A stretch of 64,000 bases of DNA from Blastopirellula sediminis (GTDB lineage: Bacteria > Planctomycetota > Planctomycetia > Pirellulales > Pirellulaceae). Made by a program: the position numbers and the translations under genes. Positions 25,850 through 35,814 of this stretch are shown piece by piece. The stretch is taken from assembly GCF_020966755.1 (NCBI RefSeq), contig NZ_JAJKFT010000010.1, positions 3,374,720-3,438,719 on the forward strand, read 5' to 3'. Each line of letters begins with the position of its first letter. Position 1 is the first letter of the stretch. Below the pieces are notes generated by a model. The model was not told the origin of the DNA and searched no databases. It saw only the letters and a program-made list of their open reading frames with translations.

Positions 25850-28800
25850 ATGGCTCGACCGAAACTGGCCTCCTCTGACCAAAATCTTTTCGTCTGGGGA
25901 GTGTTGCGTCTGTACGAAATCGCCGCGTCCCTGCAACTGGCGGTGATCTTGCTGTTTGGGATGGCGCTGACCCTGGGGATCGCGACGGCGGTCGAAGCGG
26001 CGTTTAACACCAACGTGGTGCAGTTTTACGTTTATCAGTCGTGGTGGTTCTCGCTCCTCTACGTGCTGTTGGCGATCAACATCTTCTGCGCCGCCGCAAT
26101 TCGCTTTCCTTGGAAGCGTCATCAGACTGGTTTTGTGATCACGCACATCGGCCTGTTGGTTTTGCTCTTCAGCGGGGTCGTCAGTCGGGTCTGGCGAATC
26201 GACTCGCAAGTGAGCGTTTGGGAAAACAACGTCTCGGACATCCGCGCGTTTGAGCCGGATCATTACCGCTTCGCGCTGCGGATCGATCGTCAAATCGGCT
26301 CGCCGCTTGATCCGGCGGAGAGCGTCGAAGTCGACATCCCGTTCAAGCCGGGCCCGTTCAGCTGGGACGACTATCAAGAAGGCTTTCAAAACATCGAAGT
26401 CGCGAAGCCGGAAGTGGCGAATCTCTTTTCGCCGTTGTTCTATCTGGCCAGCCGAAATCACAAGGGAGACGTCGTTTACGCCGATGGCGACATCAAGCTC
26501 GAAGTCCTCGACTATTACGGCGACAGCCATTGGGAAGATGGGATTCCGTCGGTTGAAATGCGTTTGAGCATGCCGGCCGGGCGAAAGATGGACGCCAATG
26601 GCCAGATGGTCGCTGGCGACATGCAATGGGTTCCGGTCAAGCTCGGCGTGCATGAGGTCGACGGCGATACGCAATACAAGTTTGGCGTGGGAGATCGGCA
26701 GCCGATGGGCGCCGGGGCGTTCACGATGGCGATCGCTCCTGATCGCGCGGCGACGGTCGCCTTCCTGGAAGGTGGGCCGAAGGGTGAGATCGGCGAGAAG
26801 GGACAAGCGGTTCTCTTCGCCGGCGGCAAACGTTTTGAAATCAACATTGCCGAAGCGATCGACAAGGATCCGACCCCGCTCGAAGGAACTCCCTACGCGT
26901 ACGAGGTAATCTCCTTCATGCCGTCGGCCGTTCCGAGCCGCAAACCGAACGGAGGCATCCTCTGGGGCGATGGCGAACAGAGCGAAGTCCCGCAGAACCC
27001 GACCGTTCGAATCGAATTGACCAAAGATGGTAAGCCGTACGACGAGCTGGTCCTGCTCGCCGATATGCCGAACTTCAACGCTCAAGCCTACGACGCCGAA
27101 GTCTACGGTTCGTACTGGTTTAATCATGGCGAAAGAGACGCCGCTCAACTATTGCAAGCGAGCGGCCCTGGCGGTTCGCGGATCGACGTGATCCAAGGGG
27201 TCGACAAGGATGGCGAAACGAAGCGGCTCTTCTATCGCTACTGGAATCGAAAGGAAGTGGTCGCGTCGGGCGAATTGCCGCTTGGCGGCGGCAAAGAAGA
27301 GGCGGTCGACGCCTTCAAGATGCCGATCGCGCAGCTGAAGATGTACGTTGAGAGCTACGTCCCGGCCGACAAACCTTCGTCGACCGCGGTTCGCGATCCG
27401 TTCAATCCCAAGATGCAAATGCCGACTCCGGCGGCGCTGGTCCGATTGACCAAGGGAGACATGTCGGACGAGTTCTGGATTCAGGCTCACTTCGGCGATC
27501 CGAACGCCGGCCATGTCGACGAGAGCACAAAGCACGTGATGAAGGTCGGCGATACGACGCTGACCTTGGCGATGCCAATTGAGTCGTACGACATCGGCTT
27601 CCGCATCTTCCTCGAAAAGTTTGAGCGTCGTCTCGATCCCGGCACCGCGCAGCCGTCGCACTATTCCAGCGACGTCCACTATGTCGATCGCGTCCGTGAT
27701 CGTTGGCTGATGATCTGGGACCCGGCCACGAGCAGCACGAAGCGAGTTGAGTTTCCGTTGACGATCGACAGCAACTCGCCGAGCGACATCGCCAGCGGCG
27801 ACGGTCAGATCTATTGGGTCGACAACGGTTCGCCGGCGGCGATCTGGAGCATGCCGATCGCCGCGCTCGAGTCAGGCGACTTCGAGCAAGCGAAGAAGAT
27901 CATTCCGTTCGGTTTGAACAACCCGCAACAGATCGCGTGCGATGCGAAGGGTGGCAAGCTCTACTGGACCGATTGGCGCAAAGGACGTTCCGGCGACGAG
28001 GGGGTGATTCGCAGCGCCAATCTCGACGGTTCGGCCCCGGGAAGCGTGATGACGTTTGCGGGACGACCGAGCGGAATCGCCATCGATAACGAGCGCAATT
28101 GGATCTACTACACCAACGACGCCTCCGGTTACGTGGGGCGGATGCATTTGGATGGCACTGAGCTGACGCCCGATTGGGTCGCGATTCCCGAGGGACGCGC
28201 AACCGACGTCGTCGTTGATCCGGCGACCGGGAATGTCTACTGGACCGACCAGGCGAAGAACGTGATCCGGGGAGCGACGACCGACGGCAGCATGCTCGAC
28301 AAGGCGCCGTTCCTTGGCTCGGCAGGTAAGGGAATGCCGAACTCGCTGGCGATCAGCGACGACTATCTCTACTGGACCGACATTCAGCCGAATCCGAGCG
28401 ATCCGACCTCGCGCAAGCATTTGAGCGACCCGACCTTCGACCGGACCAAGCCGCGTGAAGTTTTGACCCGCGTCCGCCGAATCAAGCTCGACGGCGAGGG
28501 GAACGACGAGGACGTCGCGACCGAAATGGTCAAAGCTCCCCGTGGCGCCGCCCTGGTCGACGGCAAGCTGATGTGGACCCAGAGCGCCGTGATCAAAGAA
28601 AACGTCTGGATCACGATGAACGCGCCGGACGCGTTCCGCGATCCGACCTATCGCCGCGACTTGCACGTCTTCCAGGAAAGTTTCCAGGGGCCGTTCAAGC
28701 CGGGCTCGCCGCAATACGCTCAATTCTCCAAGACCGAACGGAACGACGAAGAAATCTACGCGTCGGTCTTTACCGTGAATCATGATCCCGGTTCGGCCCT

Positions 28801-28960
28801 CCGCTACTGGGGTTGTTTGTTGGTGATTCTGGGAATCGCCACGATGTTTTACATGCGGGCTTACTTTTTCAAGCCGCGCAAACGGGAAGAGTCGCCGGTT
28901 GACTCTCGCCGTCCTAACGCAGCAGAGACCAAGCTTACCGACATGGTCGGCAAGTCCTAG
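25850..28960 (+). CDS. ResB-like cytochrome c biogenesis protein with inserted YWTD beta-propeller
   Basis: System II cytochrome c maturation: ResB works with CcsA (next gene) to deliver haem to apocytochrome c. The N-terminus has membrane helices (about residues 25-45, 62-78 and 90-107) as in ResB. The periplasmic domain follows and its usual end (SSDVHYVDR ... ITMNAPDAFRDPTYRRDLHVFQESF) is split: about residues 615-918 between the two parts carry YWTD-type blades, seen as IYWVDNG, LYWTDWR, IYYTND, VYWTDQ, LYWTDI and LMWTQS. Then the last ResB helix comes (about 984-1003) and a short cytoplasmic tail. At 1036 residues it is about twice the usual ResB length. Nine bases separate it from the CcsA gene. 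Confidence 0.85.
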   Translation: MARPKLASSDQNLFVWGVLRLYEIAASLQLAVILLFGMALTLGIATAVEAAFNTNVVQFYVYQSWWFSLLYVLLAINIFCAAAIRFPWKRHQTGFVITHIGLLVLLFSGVVSRVWRIDSQVSVWENNVSDIRAFEPDHYRFALRIDRQIGSPLDPAESVEVDIPFKPGPFSWDDYQEGFQNIEVAKPEVANLFSPLFYLASRNHKGDVVYADGDIKLEVLDYYGDSHWEDGIPSVEMRLSMPAGRKMDANGQMVAGDMQWVPVKLGVHEVDGDTQYKFGVGDRQPMGAGAFTMAIAPDRAATVAFLEGGPKGEIGEKGQAVLFAGGKRFEINIAEAIDKDPTPLEGTPYAYEVISFMPSAVPSRKPNGGILWGDGEQSEVPQNPTVRIELTKDGKPYDELVLLADMPNFNAQAYDAEVYGSYWFNHGERDAAQLLQASGPGGSRIDVIQGVDKDGETKRLFYRYWNRKEVVASGELPLGGGKEEAVDAFKMPIAQLKMYVESYVPADKPSSTAVRDPFNPKMQMPTPAALVRLTKGDMSDEFWIQAHFGDPNAGHVDESTKHVMKVGDTTLTLAMPIESYDIGFRIFLEKFERRLDPGTAQPSHYSSDVHYVDRVRDRWLMIWDPATSSTKRVEFPLTIDSNSPSDIASGDGQIYWVDNGSPAAIWSMPIAALESGDFEQAKKIIPFGLNNPQQIACDAKGGKLYWTDWRKGRSGDEGVIRSANLDGSAPGSVMTFAGRPSGIAIDNERNWIYYTNDASGYVGRMHLDGTELTPDWVAIPEGRATDVVVDPATGNVYWTDQAKNVIRGATTDGSMLDKAPFLGSAGKGMPNSLAISDDYLYWTDIQPNPSDPTSRKHLSDPTFDRTKPREVLTRVRRIKLDGEGNDEDVATEMVKAPRGAALVDGKLMWTQSAVIKENVWITMNAPDAFRDPTYRRDLHVFQESFQGPFKPGSPQYAQFSKTERNDEEIYASVFTVNHDPGSALRYWGCLLVILGIATMFYMRAYFFKPRKREESPVDSRRPNAAETKLTDMVGKS

Positions 28961-28969
28961 GAAGATGCC

Positions 28970-31900
28970 ATGAAGTCGATTCGCCCCCTACTCTCGGCCG
29001 TCAGTCTTGCGCTGGTCGCCCTGTGGTTCGCCCCTGTCGTCGCCGCCGAAAAGTTTGATGCGACGATCTGGAAAGAACTGCCGGTCTATCACAACGGTCG
29101 CGTGAAGCCGCTGGATACGTTGGCCAACCTCGTGGTGGAAGAGATCACTTCGCACGACAAAACGTCGGTGAAGTTGAATCTGAACGACTACTACGTGATG
29201 GACGAGCTGATCAAGTCCGATTACTCCGGCGCGATGTCGATCTTGCCGGAAGGAAAGGAACGGAAGTTCCAGCCGTCCGAATTGCTGCTTAGCTGGTTGG
29301 CCGAACCGCAAAAGTGGGAACGCGTTCCCTTTATCATTGCCGAGCATGAAGACGTGCGCAAGGCGCTTGGGCTGCAAGTGAACGGTCCGTCCGGCAAGCG
29401 ACTCCGTTTCGTCTCGCCGTACGAAATCACCCACTCGGTCGCGCTCCGCAAGTTCCTGCTCGAGATCGATACGCGTCGCAAGGCGGAAGGAAAAGACTTC
29501 GCCATGACGCCGGCGGAAGAGAAAGTGTGGGACGTGCTGATGAAGTACGCGCTCTACCGCGACGTGACGTTTGATCCTCGCTTGTCGATTACGCTGAACG
29601 AAGCGATGCCGATGCCCGGCGGACGCGATCGCTTGTTCTACAGCGTGATGGCCGCCGCGAAGGTGATGTCGCAAGAGCCGAACGTCAAGAATCAAACGCT
29701 CGAAGATCAATTTCAGATGCTGATGCAGCTCGGCGGCGAATCGCCGATGGCCCTCTCCGCCAACCGGCTGCTCACTTCGTATCGCGCCTTGTTCTCGATG
29801 CTGGTCAACGCTCAGATCGACGCGCACGAGTTTTTGGAAAACACCAATGAGGATCCGCTGCAGCCGGAAGATCCGCCGACTCTGGCCGAAGTCGAGCCGC
29901 TGGTCGCCGACTTCCGCGCTTCGGCTCACGAGCTGGCCGAGTTGCTCCGAACCGAACGCGATCGGGCCGATACGCAGCAGACGCTAAGTCGTTCGCAGTA
30001 CGAGACGATCAAGCCGATGTTCCAGGAAATGCTGGTGAAGACGAGCGAGCTCGATCGACTCGGCCTCGAAATGCAGCTGGGCCTGTATGAAGGTTCGGAC
30101 CTGGTCAAAAAGTTCAACCGCAACCTCACCGGCACGCTTTACGTGGCGCCGGCCCTGAACGCCGCGGCGCTGAAGAAAGATCGCGACACCGAAAACATGG
30201 CTCAGCCGTGGCTCGGTTTGACGACCATCCTGTATGGCTCCGGCGAAGTGCTGAAAGGATATCCGCAAGACAAGATCAATCAGGTCAAAGCGGCCTGGAA
30301 GAACCTGGCCAGCGAATACGTCGCCGGCGAGCCGACCGAAGAGGCGCAGGTGCAATTGGCCGCCGCACTCCGTTCGATCGGCGAACAGACCGACGTTGCA
30401 CGTCGCAAACTGGTCGCGGAAGATCAGCAGGACGAACATATCCTCGCCTATACCGCCTATCCGCCGGCCGACAGCCCGCGGATCGCGGCCGAAGTTCGCT
30501 ACAACGCGCTCGACCCGTTCATGATCGCCTGGATCATCTGTTTGGGCGCCACGCTCTGCTATTCCCTCTCGTTCGGCGTCATGCGGAAGGTGATGTTCTG
30601 GTCGGGGACTGCACTCCTGGTGACGGCGATCGTCTGGTCGACCTATGCGTTTTATCTCCGCATCACGATTAGCGGCTGGGCGCCGGTGACCAACATGTAC
30701 GAGACGGTCGTCTTCGTGCCGTGGGTCGTCGCCGTTTTGGGCGCGGCGTTCTTGCTGTTGCCGCTGATCGATCGGGGGCGACTTGAAGCGTGGCGTGCAA
30801 CGGCATGTCCTGGCACTCCGGAAGCGACTCCGCTGACCGCAAGCCAACTCGAAACGCAAGGAGCGTCGGCTTGGAACGTGATGGGAATCGTCGCCTCGGT
30901 GACTCGCATTCCGCTGATGGTCCTCACCGTCTGGATGTTGGCCTTCGCACTCTACAGCGACGGCAATCGTCCGATCATTTCCGACCTGAACCCACTGACC
31001 GCTTTCACGCTGTCGTCCAACGTTGGAAAAGACGCCGCGATCTGGCTGGTGAAGATGCTGACGTTGTTGATCACCGTCTACTTTGTGCCGCGACTGCTGG
31101 CGAGCAGCTTGTATGCGGTCTACTTCATCCCGCGGGATTGGTTGGTGAATCGGAGCATTTCGACCAGTCTGCCGGCGGTGCTGGAACGTTCGTACTTTGG
31201 CCTGGCCGCCTCGGGCGCCGCGACCTTCTTCTTCTGCGTCGCGTCGTTCGCCCCGGTGCTGGACGAGAACTTCTCGCCGCTGCAGCCGGTGTTGCGCTCG
31301 AATATGTGGCTCACGGTGCACGTGCTGACGATCGTCGCCAGCTACGGCGCTGGGATGTTGTCATGGGCGCTCGGCGTGATCGCCTTGTTCTTCTACATGT
31401 TCGGCAAGTATCGTCCGCCGGTTGATCCGGTGAATACTCCGGACGGTTTCCGTCCGGCTCATCAGGCGCAAGCGGAACTCGGCTATCGTCCGCCGGAACA
31501 GTGCGCCATCTTGGCTGGTTACTGCTACCGCGCGATTCAGGTCTCGGTGTTGCTCTTGGCGACCGGGACGATCTTGGGCGGTCTGTGGGCTGACGTCTCT
31601 TGGGGACGTTTCTGGGGTTGGGACCCGAAAGAAGTTTGGGCTTTGATCTCGCTGTTGGTTTACTTGGCGATTTTGCACGGCCGCTTCGCCGGCTGGTTCA
31701 ACAACTTCGGCCTGGTCGTCGGGACGATTCTCGGTTTCACGATGATCGTCTTCTCGTGGTATGGAGTGAACTTCCTGCTGCCGATGTTCAGCGGCGGTCA
31801 GGCGGTTGGTCTCCACTCGTACGGCTTCGGCGAAGGGGGTCAGGGATACGTCCTCGGCTTCGTCGCGCTAAACCTGGTTTACCTCGGCCTCGCCGCGGTT

Positions 31901-32044
31901 CGTTTCCAGGTGACCAACGTCGTCAAACCGGCGACGCACCAGACCGACAACGTCTCGCGTCTCGTGGAGGACGATGAAGAGATGGTCATCGCCGAGTCGT
32001 CCGATTCCAAGTCGGAAGAAGAAACCGAAGAAGTCTCGAAGTAG
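28970..32044 (+). CDS. ccsA: CcsA/CcmC-family cytochrome c biogenesis protein with large N-terminal domain
   Basis: Haem-handling partner of ResB in system II. The N-terminal 25 residues are a signal or anchor. Residues about 30-510 are a long extracytoplasmic region beginning KFDATIWKELPVYHNGRVKPLDTLA; similar GRxKPLDTLA openings occur in large CcsA-type proteins of other phyla. From about residue 515 there are repeated membrane helices. The haem-presenting WWD region is at 878-890 (WGRFWGWDPKEVW), and candidate haem-ligating His are in LTVHVLTIVASYG (about 783) and ILHGR (about 903). The C-terminus is acidic. It starts 9 bases after the ResB-like stop and probably forms a complex with it. 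Confidence 0.9.
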   Translation: MKSIRPLLSAVSLALVALWFAPVVAAEKFDATIWKELPVYHNGRVKPLDTLANLVVEEITSHDKTSVKLNLNDYYVMDELIKSDYSGAMSILPEGKERKFQPSELLLSWLAEPQKWERVPFIIAEHEDVRKALGLQVNGPSGKRLRFVSPYEITHSVALRKFLLEIDTRRKAEGKDFAMTPAEEKVWDVLMKYALYRDVTFDPRLSITLNEAMPMPGGRDRLFYSVMAAAKVMSQEPNVKNQTLEDQFQMLMQLGGESPMALSANRLLTSYRALFSMLVNAQIDAHEFLENTNEDPLQPEDPPTLAEVEPLVADFRASAHELAELLRTERDRADTQQTLSRSQYETIKPMFQEMLVKTSELDRLGLEMQLGLYEGSDLVKKFNRNLTGTLYVAPALNAAALKKDRDTENMAQPWLGLTTILYGSGEVLKGYPQDKINQVKAAWKNLASEYVAGEPTEEAQVQLAAALRSIGEQTDVARRKLVAEDQQDEHILAYTAYPPADSPRIAAEVRYNALDPFMIAWIICLGATLCYSLSFGVMRKVMFWSGTALLVTAIVWSTYAFYLRITISGWAPVTNMYETVVFVPWVVAVLGAAFLLLPLIDRGRLEAWRATACPGTPEATPLTASQLETQGASAWNVMGIVASVTRIPLMVLTVWMLAFALYSDGNRPIISDLNPLTAFTLSSNVGKDAAIWLVKMLTLLITVYFVPRLLASSLYAVYFIPRDWLVNRSISTSLPAVLERSYFGLAASGAATFFFCVASFAPVLDENFSPLQPVLRSNMWLTVHVLTIVASYGAGMLSWALGVIALFFYMFGKYRPPVDPVNTPDGFRPAHQAQAELGYRPPEQCAILAGYCYRAIQVSVLLLATGTILGGLWADVSWGRFWGWDPKEVWALISLLVYLAILHGRFAGWFNNFGLVVGTILGFTMIVFSWYGVNFLLPMFSGGQAVGLHSYGFGEGGQGYVLGFVALNLVYLGLAAVRFQVTNVVKPATHQTDNVSRLVEDDEEMVIAESSDSKSEEETEEVSK

Positions 32045-32056
32045 TCGACCGCGAGA

Positions 32057-33301
32057 CTATCGCCGCAGCTCTTCGTAGCTCGGCTCTTCGGCGACAGCCG
32101 GAACGACGAGCAAGTCAAGCAGCTTCGCCGCTTCGGCCGTTGCGGGGACCGTTACCGTTTCGTCGGCGTCGAGGGTCTGAATCAGACTGGCTGACGGAAC
32201 GTACTTCGCTTCCGGCTGCAGCGCAAGCGCGCGATGCGTGTTGGCCAGGATCACGCCGGGCATCTGATCGCAGCAGCCCCGAATCGACAATTGACCGGGG
32301 CGAAGCTGGAATTGAATTCCCAACTGGTCGAAGCCGACCTGGTCGATGCGGGGATCGTGCATCAGCGTGTCGGAAATCAGAATGCCCAGGTAGTGCGAAG
32401 CGTCCTGAACCAGCGAAACGCTGACGCGACCTCCAGAGTCGCTCGTCAGCCAGCCGTCAGCCGCTTGCAACTTGCCGTTGACCAGCACCGCTTCCTGTAA
32501 ATTCAGGTTCGCTTTGCCGACCAACGTGTGGTCGAAACGCTTGTTGACGAGCGCTCCCAGTTCGATGTCGTTGACGTTCGCGCGGATCGTCGTTCGGTCG
32601 CCGGCTGCGGCGGAACGACGCACGTAGATATCGCTATAGGTCGCTTCCTCGCCAAAGACCTGTACCGACGGAAAGATGGCGGCCAGCATCTTGCTGGGGA
32701 TCTTGGCGTCTCCGCTGTCGAAGACGATGTCGATGTCGTGTTGATTCGCGGCGGCGTCAAGCTGGGCGACGATCGGATGCGTCGACTCGACCCCTTCCAA
32801 CGTGAAGAGAGCGGACGAACGACGAACGCCAGACTCGTTGACATTCGATTCCGCCGCGAACTTCGTTAGTGACGGCATGGCTGGTTCGTCGAATTGAACC
32901 GTGCCGATTTGCAGCGAGATCGTCTGGTTTCCAGCGACTGCGAGTCGCTCATTGAGAGTTTCCCACAGCCGGCGACGATGCGACCAGCTTAGGTTGCACT
33001 CAGCGGCGCGAATTCGCCAGACTCCCCCCTGCTCTTCCGCTTCAACCAGCGGAATGGCGATGGCCGGTTGATGGACGACGTGCAGTTTCAGATCTTCCAG
33101 CACGTATTTGCTGGGACGGGGATTGAACGCCCTGGCGAAGGTCGCCTTCAGACCCAGTTCATCCGAGAGTCGCCGCTCGAGCGCCGTGTGCGCCCAGGAG
33201 CTACGCCGGTAGCCGATCCAGCCGAACGTTGCGAACGTCGGCAAGATGCAGATGGCCAGAAAGGCCAAGCGGCAAAGTAGTCGGCTGGTCGACTCGTGCA
33301 A
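32057..33301 (-). CDS. Membrane-anchored hypothetical protein (AsmA-like features)
   Basis: TTG start at 33301, supported by AAGGAAG just upstream. One N-terminal membrane helix (about residues 10-29, LCRLAFLAICILPTFATF) is followed by an extracytoplasmic beta-rich region of about 380 residues with short amphipathic strands (DLKLHVVHQPAIAIPLVEAE, VGKANLNLQEAVLVNGKLQA), which is the pattern of AsmA/translocation-assembly-like proteins, but no definite domain is recognised. It is convergent with ccsA, 12 bases apart. Its start lies 45 bases beyond the aroC stop, so it may follow aroC in one transcript. Confidence 0.55.
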   Translation of the reverse strand: MHESTSRLLCRLAFLAICILPTFATFGWIGYRRSSWAHTALERRLSDELGLKATFARAFNPRPSKYVLEDLKLHVVHQPAIAIPLVEAEEQGGVWRIRAAECNLSWSHRRRLWETLNERLAVAGNQTISLQIGTVQFDEPAMPSLTKFAAESNVNESGVRRSSALFTLEGVESTHPIVAQLDAAANQHDIDIVFDSGDAKIPSKMLAAIFPSVQVFGEEATYSDIYVRRSAAAGDRTTIRANVNDIELGALVNKRFDHTLVGKANLNLQEAVLVNGKLQAADGWLTSDSGGRVSVSLVQDASHYLGILISDTLMHDPRIDQVGFDQLGIQFQLRPGQLSIRGCCDQMPGVILANTHRALALQPEAKYVPSASLIQTLDADETVTVPATAEAAKLLDLLVVPAVAEEPSYEELRR

Positions 33302-33346
33302 CAGAACTTCCTTGTTCGTATCGCGCGACGAATGGGTAAATGTACG

Positions 33347-34486
33347 TTAGCGCTCGCGGGCCATCTGTTGGAACAGATCGTAGCGAGCTTTCATCTCTTG
33401 CAGGCTGTCTCCGCCGAACTTCTCGACCAGCGCCGTTGCGATCTCAAACGCGACGACGTTTTCGACGATGATCGCAGCGGCCGACACGGCGCAGACGTCG
33501 CTTCGTTCGTATGAGGCGCCCTGCTTTTCCTTGGTATCGAGGTTGATCGAATCGAGCGGCTTGGCCAGTGTGCTGATCGGCTTCTTTGCTGCGCGGATGA
33601 TGATCGGTTGCCCGTTCGTCATCCCCGCTTCCAAACCGCCGGCGTTGTTGGTCGGACGCGTGTAGCCAAGGTGAGGCTGATCGCGATGCTCCGGATCAAA
33701 GTGAATCGGATCATGGACCTGCGAACCGGGGCGACGCGCCGCCTCGAAACCGAGTCCGATCTCGACTCCCTTGATCGCTTGAACCGCCATCACCGCTTGG
33801 GCCAATCGACCGTCCAACTTTCGGTCCCATTGGGCATGGGTGCCGAGGCCGAATGGTACTCCGTCGACCCGAACTTCCACAATGCCGCCTAGCGTATCGC
33901 CGCTCTTACCGGTGGCGTCAATCAGCTGCTTGATCTCGGCGTCTTGGTCGGGATTGAGCGAATAGATGATGCTGTCGCCACGCAGCTTGTGCAGTTGCTC
34001 TAAATTGCCTTCTTGCGAGTTGATTTTGACCCCGCCGAGTTCCGAGACGTAGCCAAACGCGGTGATGCCGAACTGCTTCAGCAGCAGCTTCGCCAAACCG
34101 CCGGCAGCGACGCGAACCGTCGTTTCGCGGGCACTCGCGCGTTCCAGAATGCCGCGGACCGGGCCGAGAAACTTGATGGCGCCGGTCAAATCGCCGTGAC
34201 CGGGGCGAGGACGTGGGAGATCTTCGAGCCGCTCTAGCTTGTAATCTTTGTTGATCACCTGCAGCGCGATCGGGCTGCCGAGCGAAATACCTTTCCAGAT
34301 GCCGGTCAGGATTTCGACTTTGTCGGTTTCGATCCGTTGGCGGCCGCCGCGACCATAGCCTCCTTGGCGAAGCTTCAGGTCGGCGTCGATCGCATCGGTC
34401 TCAATCTCAACGCCGGCCGGGAACCCGTCAACGAGCGCGAGGAGAGTTTTGCCGTGCGATTCGCCTGCGGTACTGTAGCGTAACAT
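33347..34486 (-). CDS. aroC: Chorismate synthase
   Basis: Last step of the shikimate pathway: 5-enolpyruvylshikimate 3-phosphate to chorismate, with reduced FMN. The ATG at 34486 is chosen because the family begins at MLRYSTAGESHG; the frame is open 37 codons further upstream, but that part is not conserved. Motifs are GESHGKTLLALVDGFPAG (N-terminal), RASARETTVRVAAGG (middle) and the C-terminal RRPGSQVHD. The length of 379 residues fits. It is divergent from the SBF-type transporter gene, with a 217-base shared upstream region. Confidence 0.97.
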   Translation of the reverse strand: MLRYSTAGESHGKTLLALVDGFPAGVEIETDAIDADLKLRQGGYGRGGRQRIETDKVEILTGIWKGISLGSPIALQVINKDYKLERLEDLPRPRPGHGDLTGAIKFLGPVRGILERASARETTVRVAAGGLAKLLLKQFGITAFGYVSELGGVKINSQEGNLEQLHKLRGDSIIYSLNPDQDAEIKQLIDATGKSGDTLGGIVEVRVDGVPFGLGTHAQWDRKLDGRLAQAVMAVQAIKGVEIGLGFEAARRPGSQVHDPIHFDPEHRDQPHLGYTRPTNNAGGLEAGMTNGQPIIIRAAKKPISTLAKPLDSINLDTKEKQGASYERSDVCAVSAAAIIVENVVAFEIATALVEKFGGDSLQEMKARYDLFQQMARER

Positions 34487-34703
34487 ATTATCTTGTATTG
34501 ACTTACGTGGTATCTTGGCCGCTTTGTCCGGCAGCCTGCATCGAATGTCGCTATTGGTTCGCCTCCGGCGAGCGACGCCCAGGCGAGCGACGCCCAATGG
34601 GTCAATTCTAACTGTTGATGTAGCTTGAAGATAGATTGCTTGTTGGCAAGCCGCACTCCGTTCACAATTGGGACGTTAATATCCATCCAAGGGGATTCTG
34701 CTA

Positions 34704-35690
34704 GTGATTCGTTTCGTCGGCCGCTATTGGTTTCTGTTGCTGTTGGCGGCGGCGATTGGCGTTGGGTTTGGATTTTCGCCAACGCTGGAATTTCTGACCA
34801 AGATCCCCTACCTGCAAAACGCGATCGTCGTCACCGTCCTCTTTTTGATGGCGTTTCCGCTCGAGTTCGGCGACTTGCACGACGCGGCTCGAAGGCCAGG
34901 ACCTCCGGTTCTGGGAACTGCGATCAACTACGGGCTGCTGCCGCTGATCGCCTGGGGCGCTTCGCTGCTAGTGACCGGCGACTTGAGGATCGGCGTGAAT
35001 ATCGCGGCGGCGATTCCCTGTACGCTCGCCTCGGCGGCAGTTTGGACCCGAAAAGCAGGCGGAAACGACGTCGCGGCGCTCGTCGTGACGATTGTGACCA
35101 ACCTCCTCTGCTTCGCCGTGACGCCGATGTGGCTGAAGCTGACGACCGGAGGCTCGGTGTCGCTGAATGTGGTCGAAATGATCCAGAAGCTGCTGATCCT
35201 GGTCGTCGCTCCGATGCTGGCGGGACAGCTGTGCCGGATTCCGCCGCCGATCGGACGTTGGGCGACCGCGAACCGAGCGGCGATGAGCGTCATCGCTCAG
35301 TTGGGGATCTTGTCGATGGTCTTTCTCGGCTGCATCGGCGCTGGGATGAAGCTGCGAACCTTGGAGGAGGCGGTCCCTCCGGTTGGAATGTTGGCGGTGA
35401 TGCTGGCCGTGGTGATCGGCGTGCATGCGGCGGCGCTGGCGATCGGCTATTTCTCGGCGAAATCGTTCGGAATGCGGCCTGCGGATCAAATCGCGGTCGG
35501 AATCTCCGGCAGCCAGAAAACGCTGATGGTCGGCCTGTGGATCGCCAATACGTTCTATGCGTCCCAGCCGCTGGCGATTTTGCCCCTGATCGCCTATCAC
35601 GTAAGTCAGCTATTCATGGATACTTGGGTTGCTGACGCCCATCTGCGTCGCCAGACGGCGGTCGAAGCGGAAACTCCCTCTGCGGCGTAG
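34704..35690 (+). CDS. SBF-like (bile acid:sodium symporter family) transporter
   Basis: GTG start at 34704 with AAGGGGA about 8 bases upstream. The 328 residues form about nine to ten hydrophobic helices (for example WFLLLLAAAIGVGFGF, MAVMLAVVIGVHAAALAIGYF). The segments AAIPCTLASAAVWTRKAGGND and GISGSQKTLMVGLWIAN match the two crossover regions of SBF-like transporters (YfeH/ASBT-type fold). The substrate is unknown; homologues transport organic anions. It stands alone between aroC and rpmE. Confidence 0.8.
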   Translation: MIRFVGRYWFLLLLAAAIGVGFGFSPTLEFLTKIPYLQNAIVVTVLFLMAFPLEFGDLHDAARRPGPPVLGTAINYGLLPLIAWGASLLVTGDLRIGVNIAAAIPCTLASAAVWTRKAGGNDVAALVVTIVTNLLCFAVTPMWLKLTTGGSVSLNVVEMIQKLLILVVAPMLAGQLCRIPPPIGRWATANRAAMSVIAQLGILSMVFLGCIGAGMKLRTLEEAVPPVGMLAVMLAVVIGVHAAALAIGYFSAKSFGMRPADQIAVGISGSQKTLMVGLWIANTFYASQPLAILPLIAYHVSQLFMDTWVADAHLRRQTAVEAETPSAA

Positions 35691-35814
35691 TTTCCGAAGC
35701 GTGCTTCCCCTTGTTGTCAGGCGGCACGACCGATATGATTGATGGATTATTGACTACATGTGAACGAGACGGGGTAGTACCGTCTCGCGACCAACCACGC
35801 AGGAAGATGCCGTC

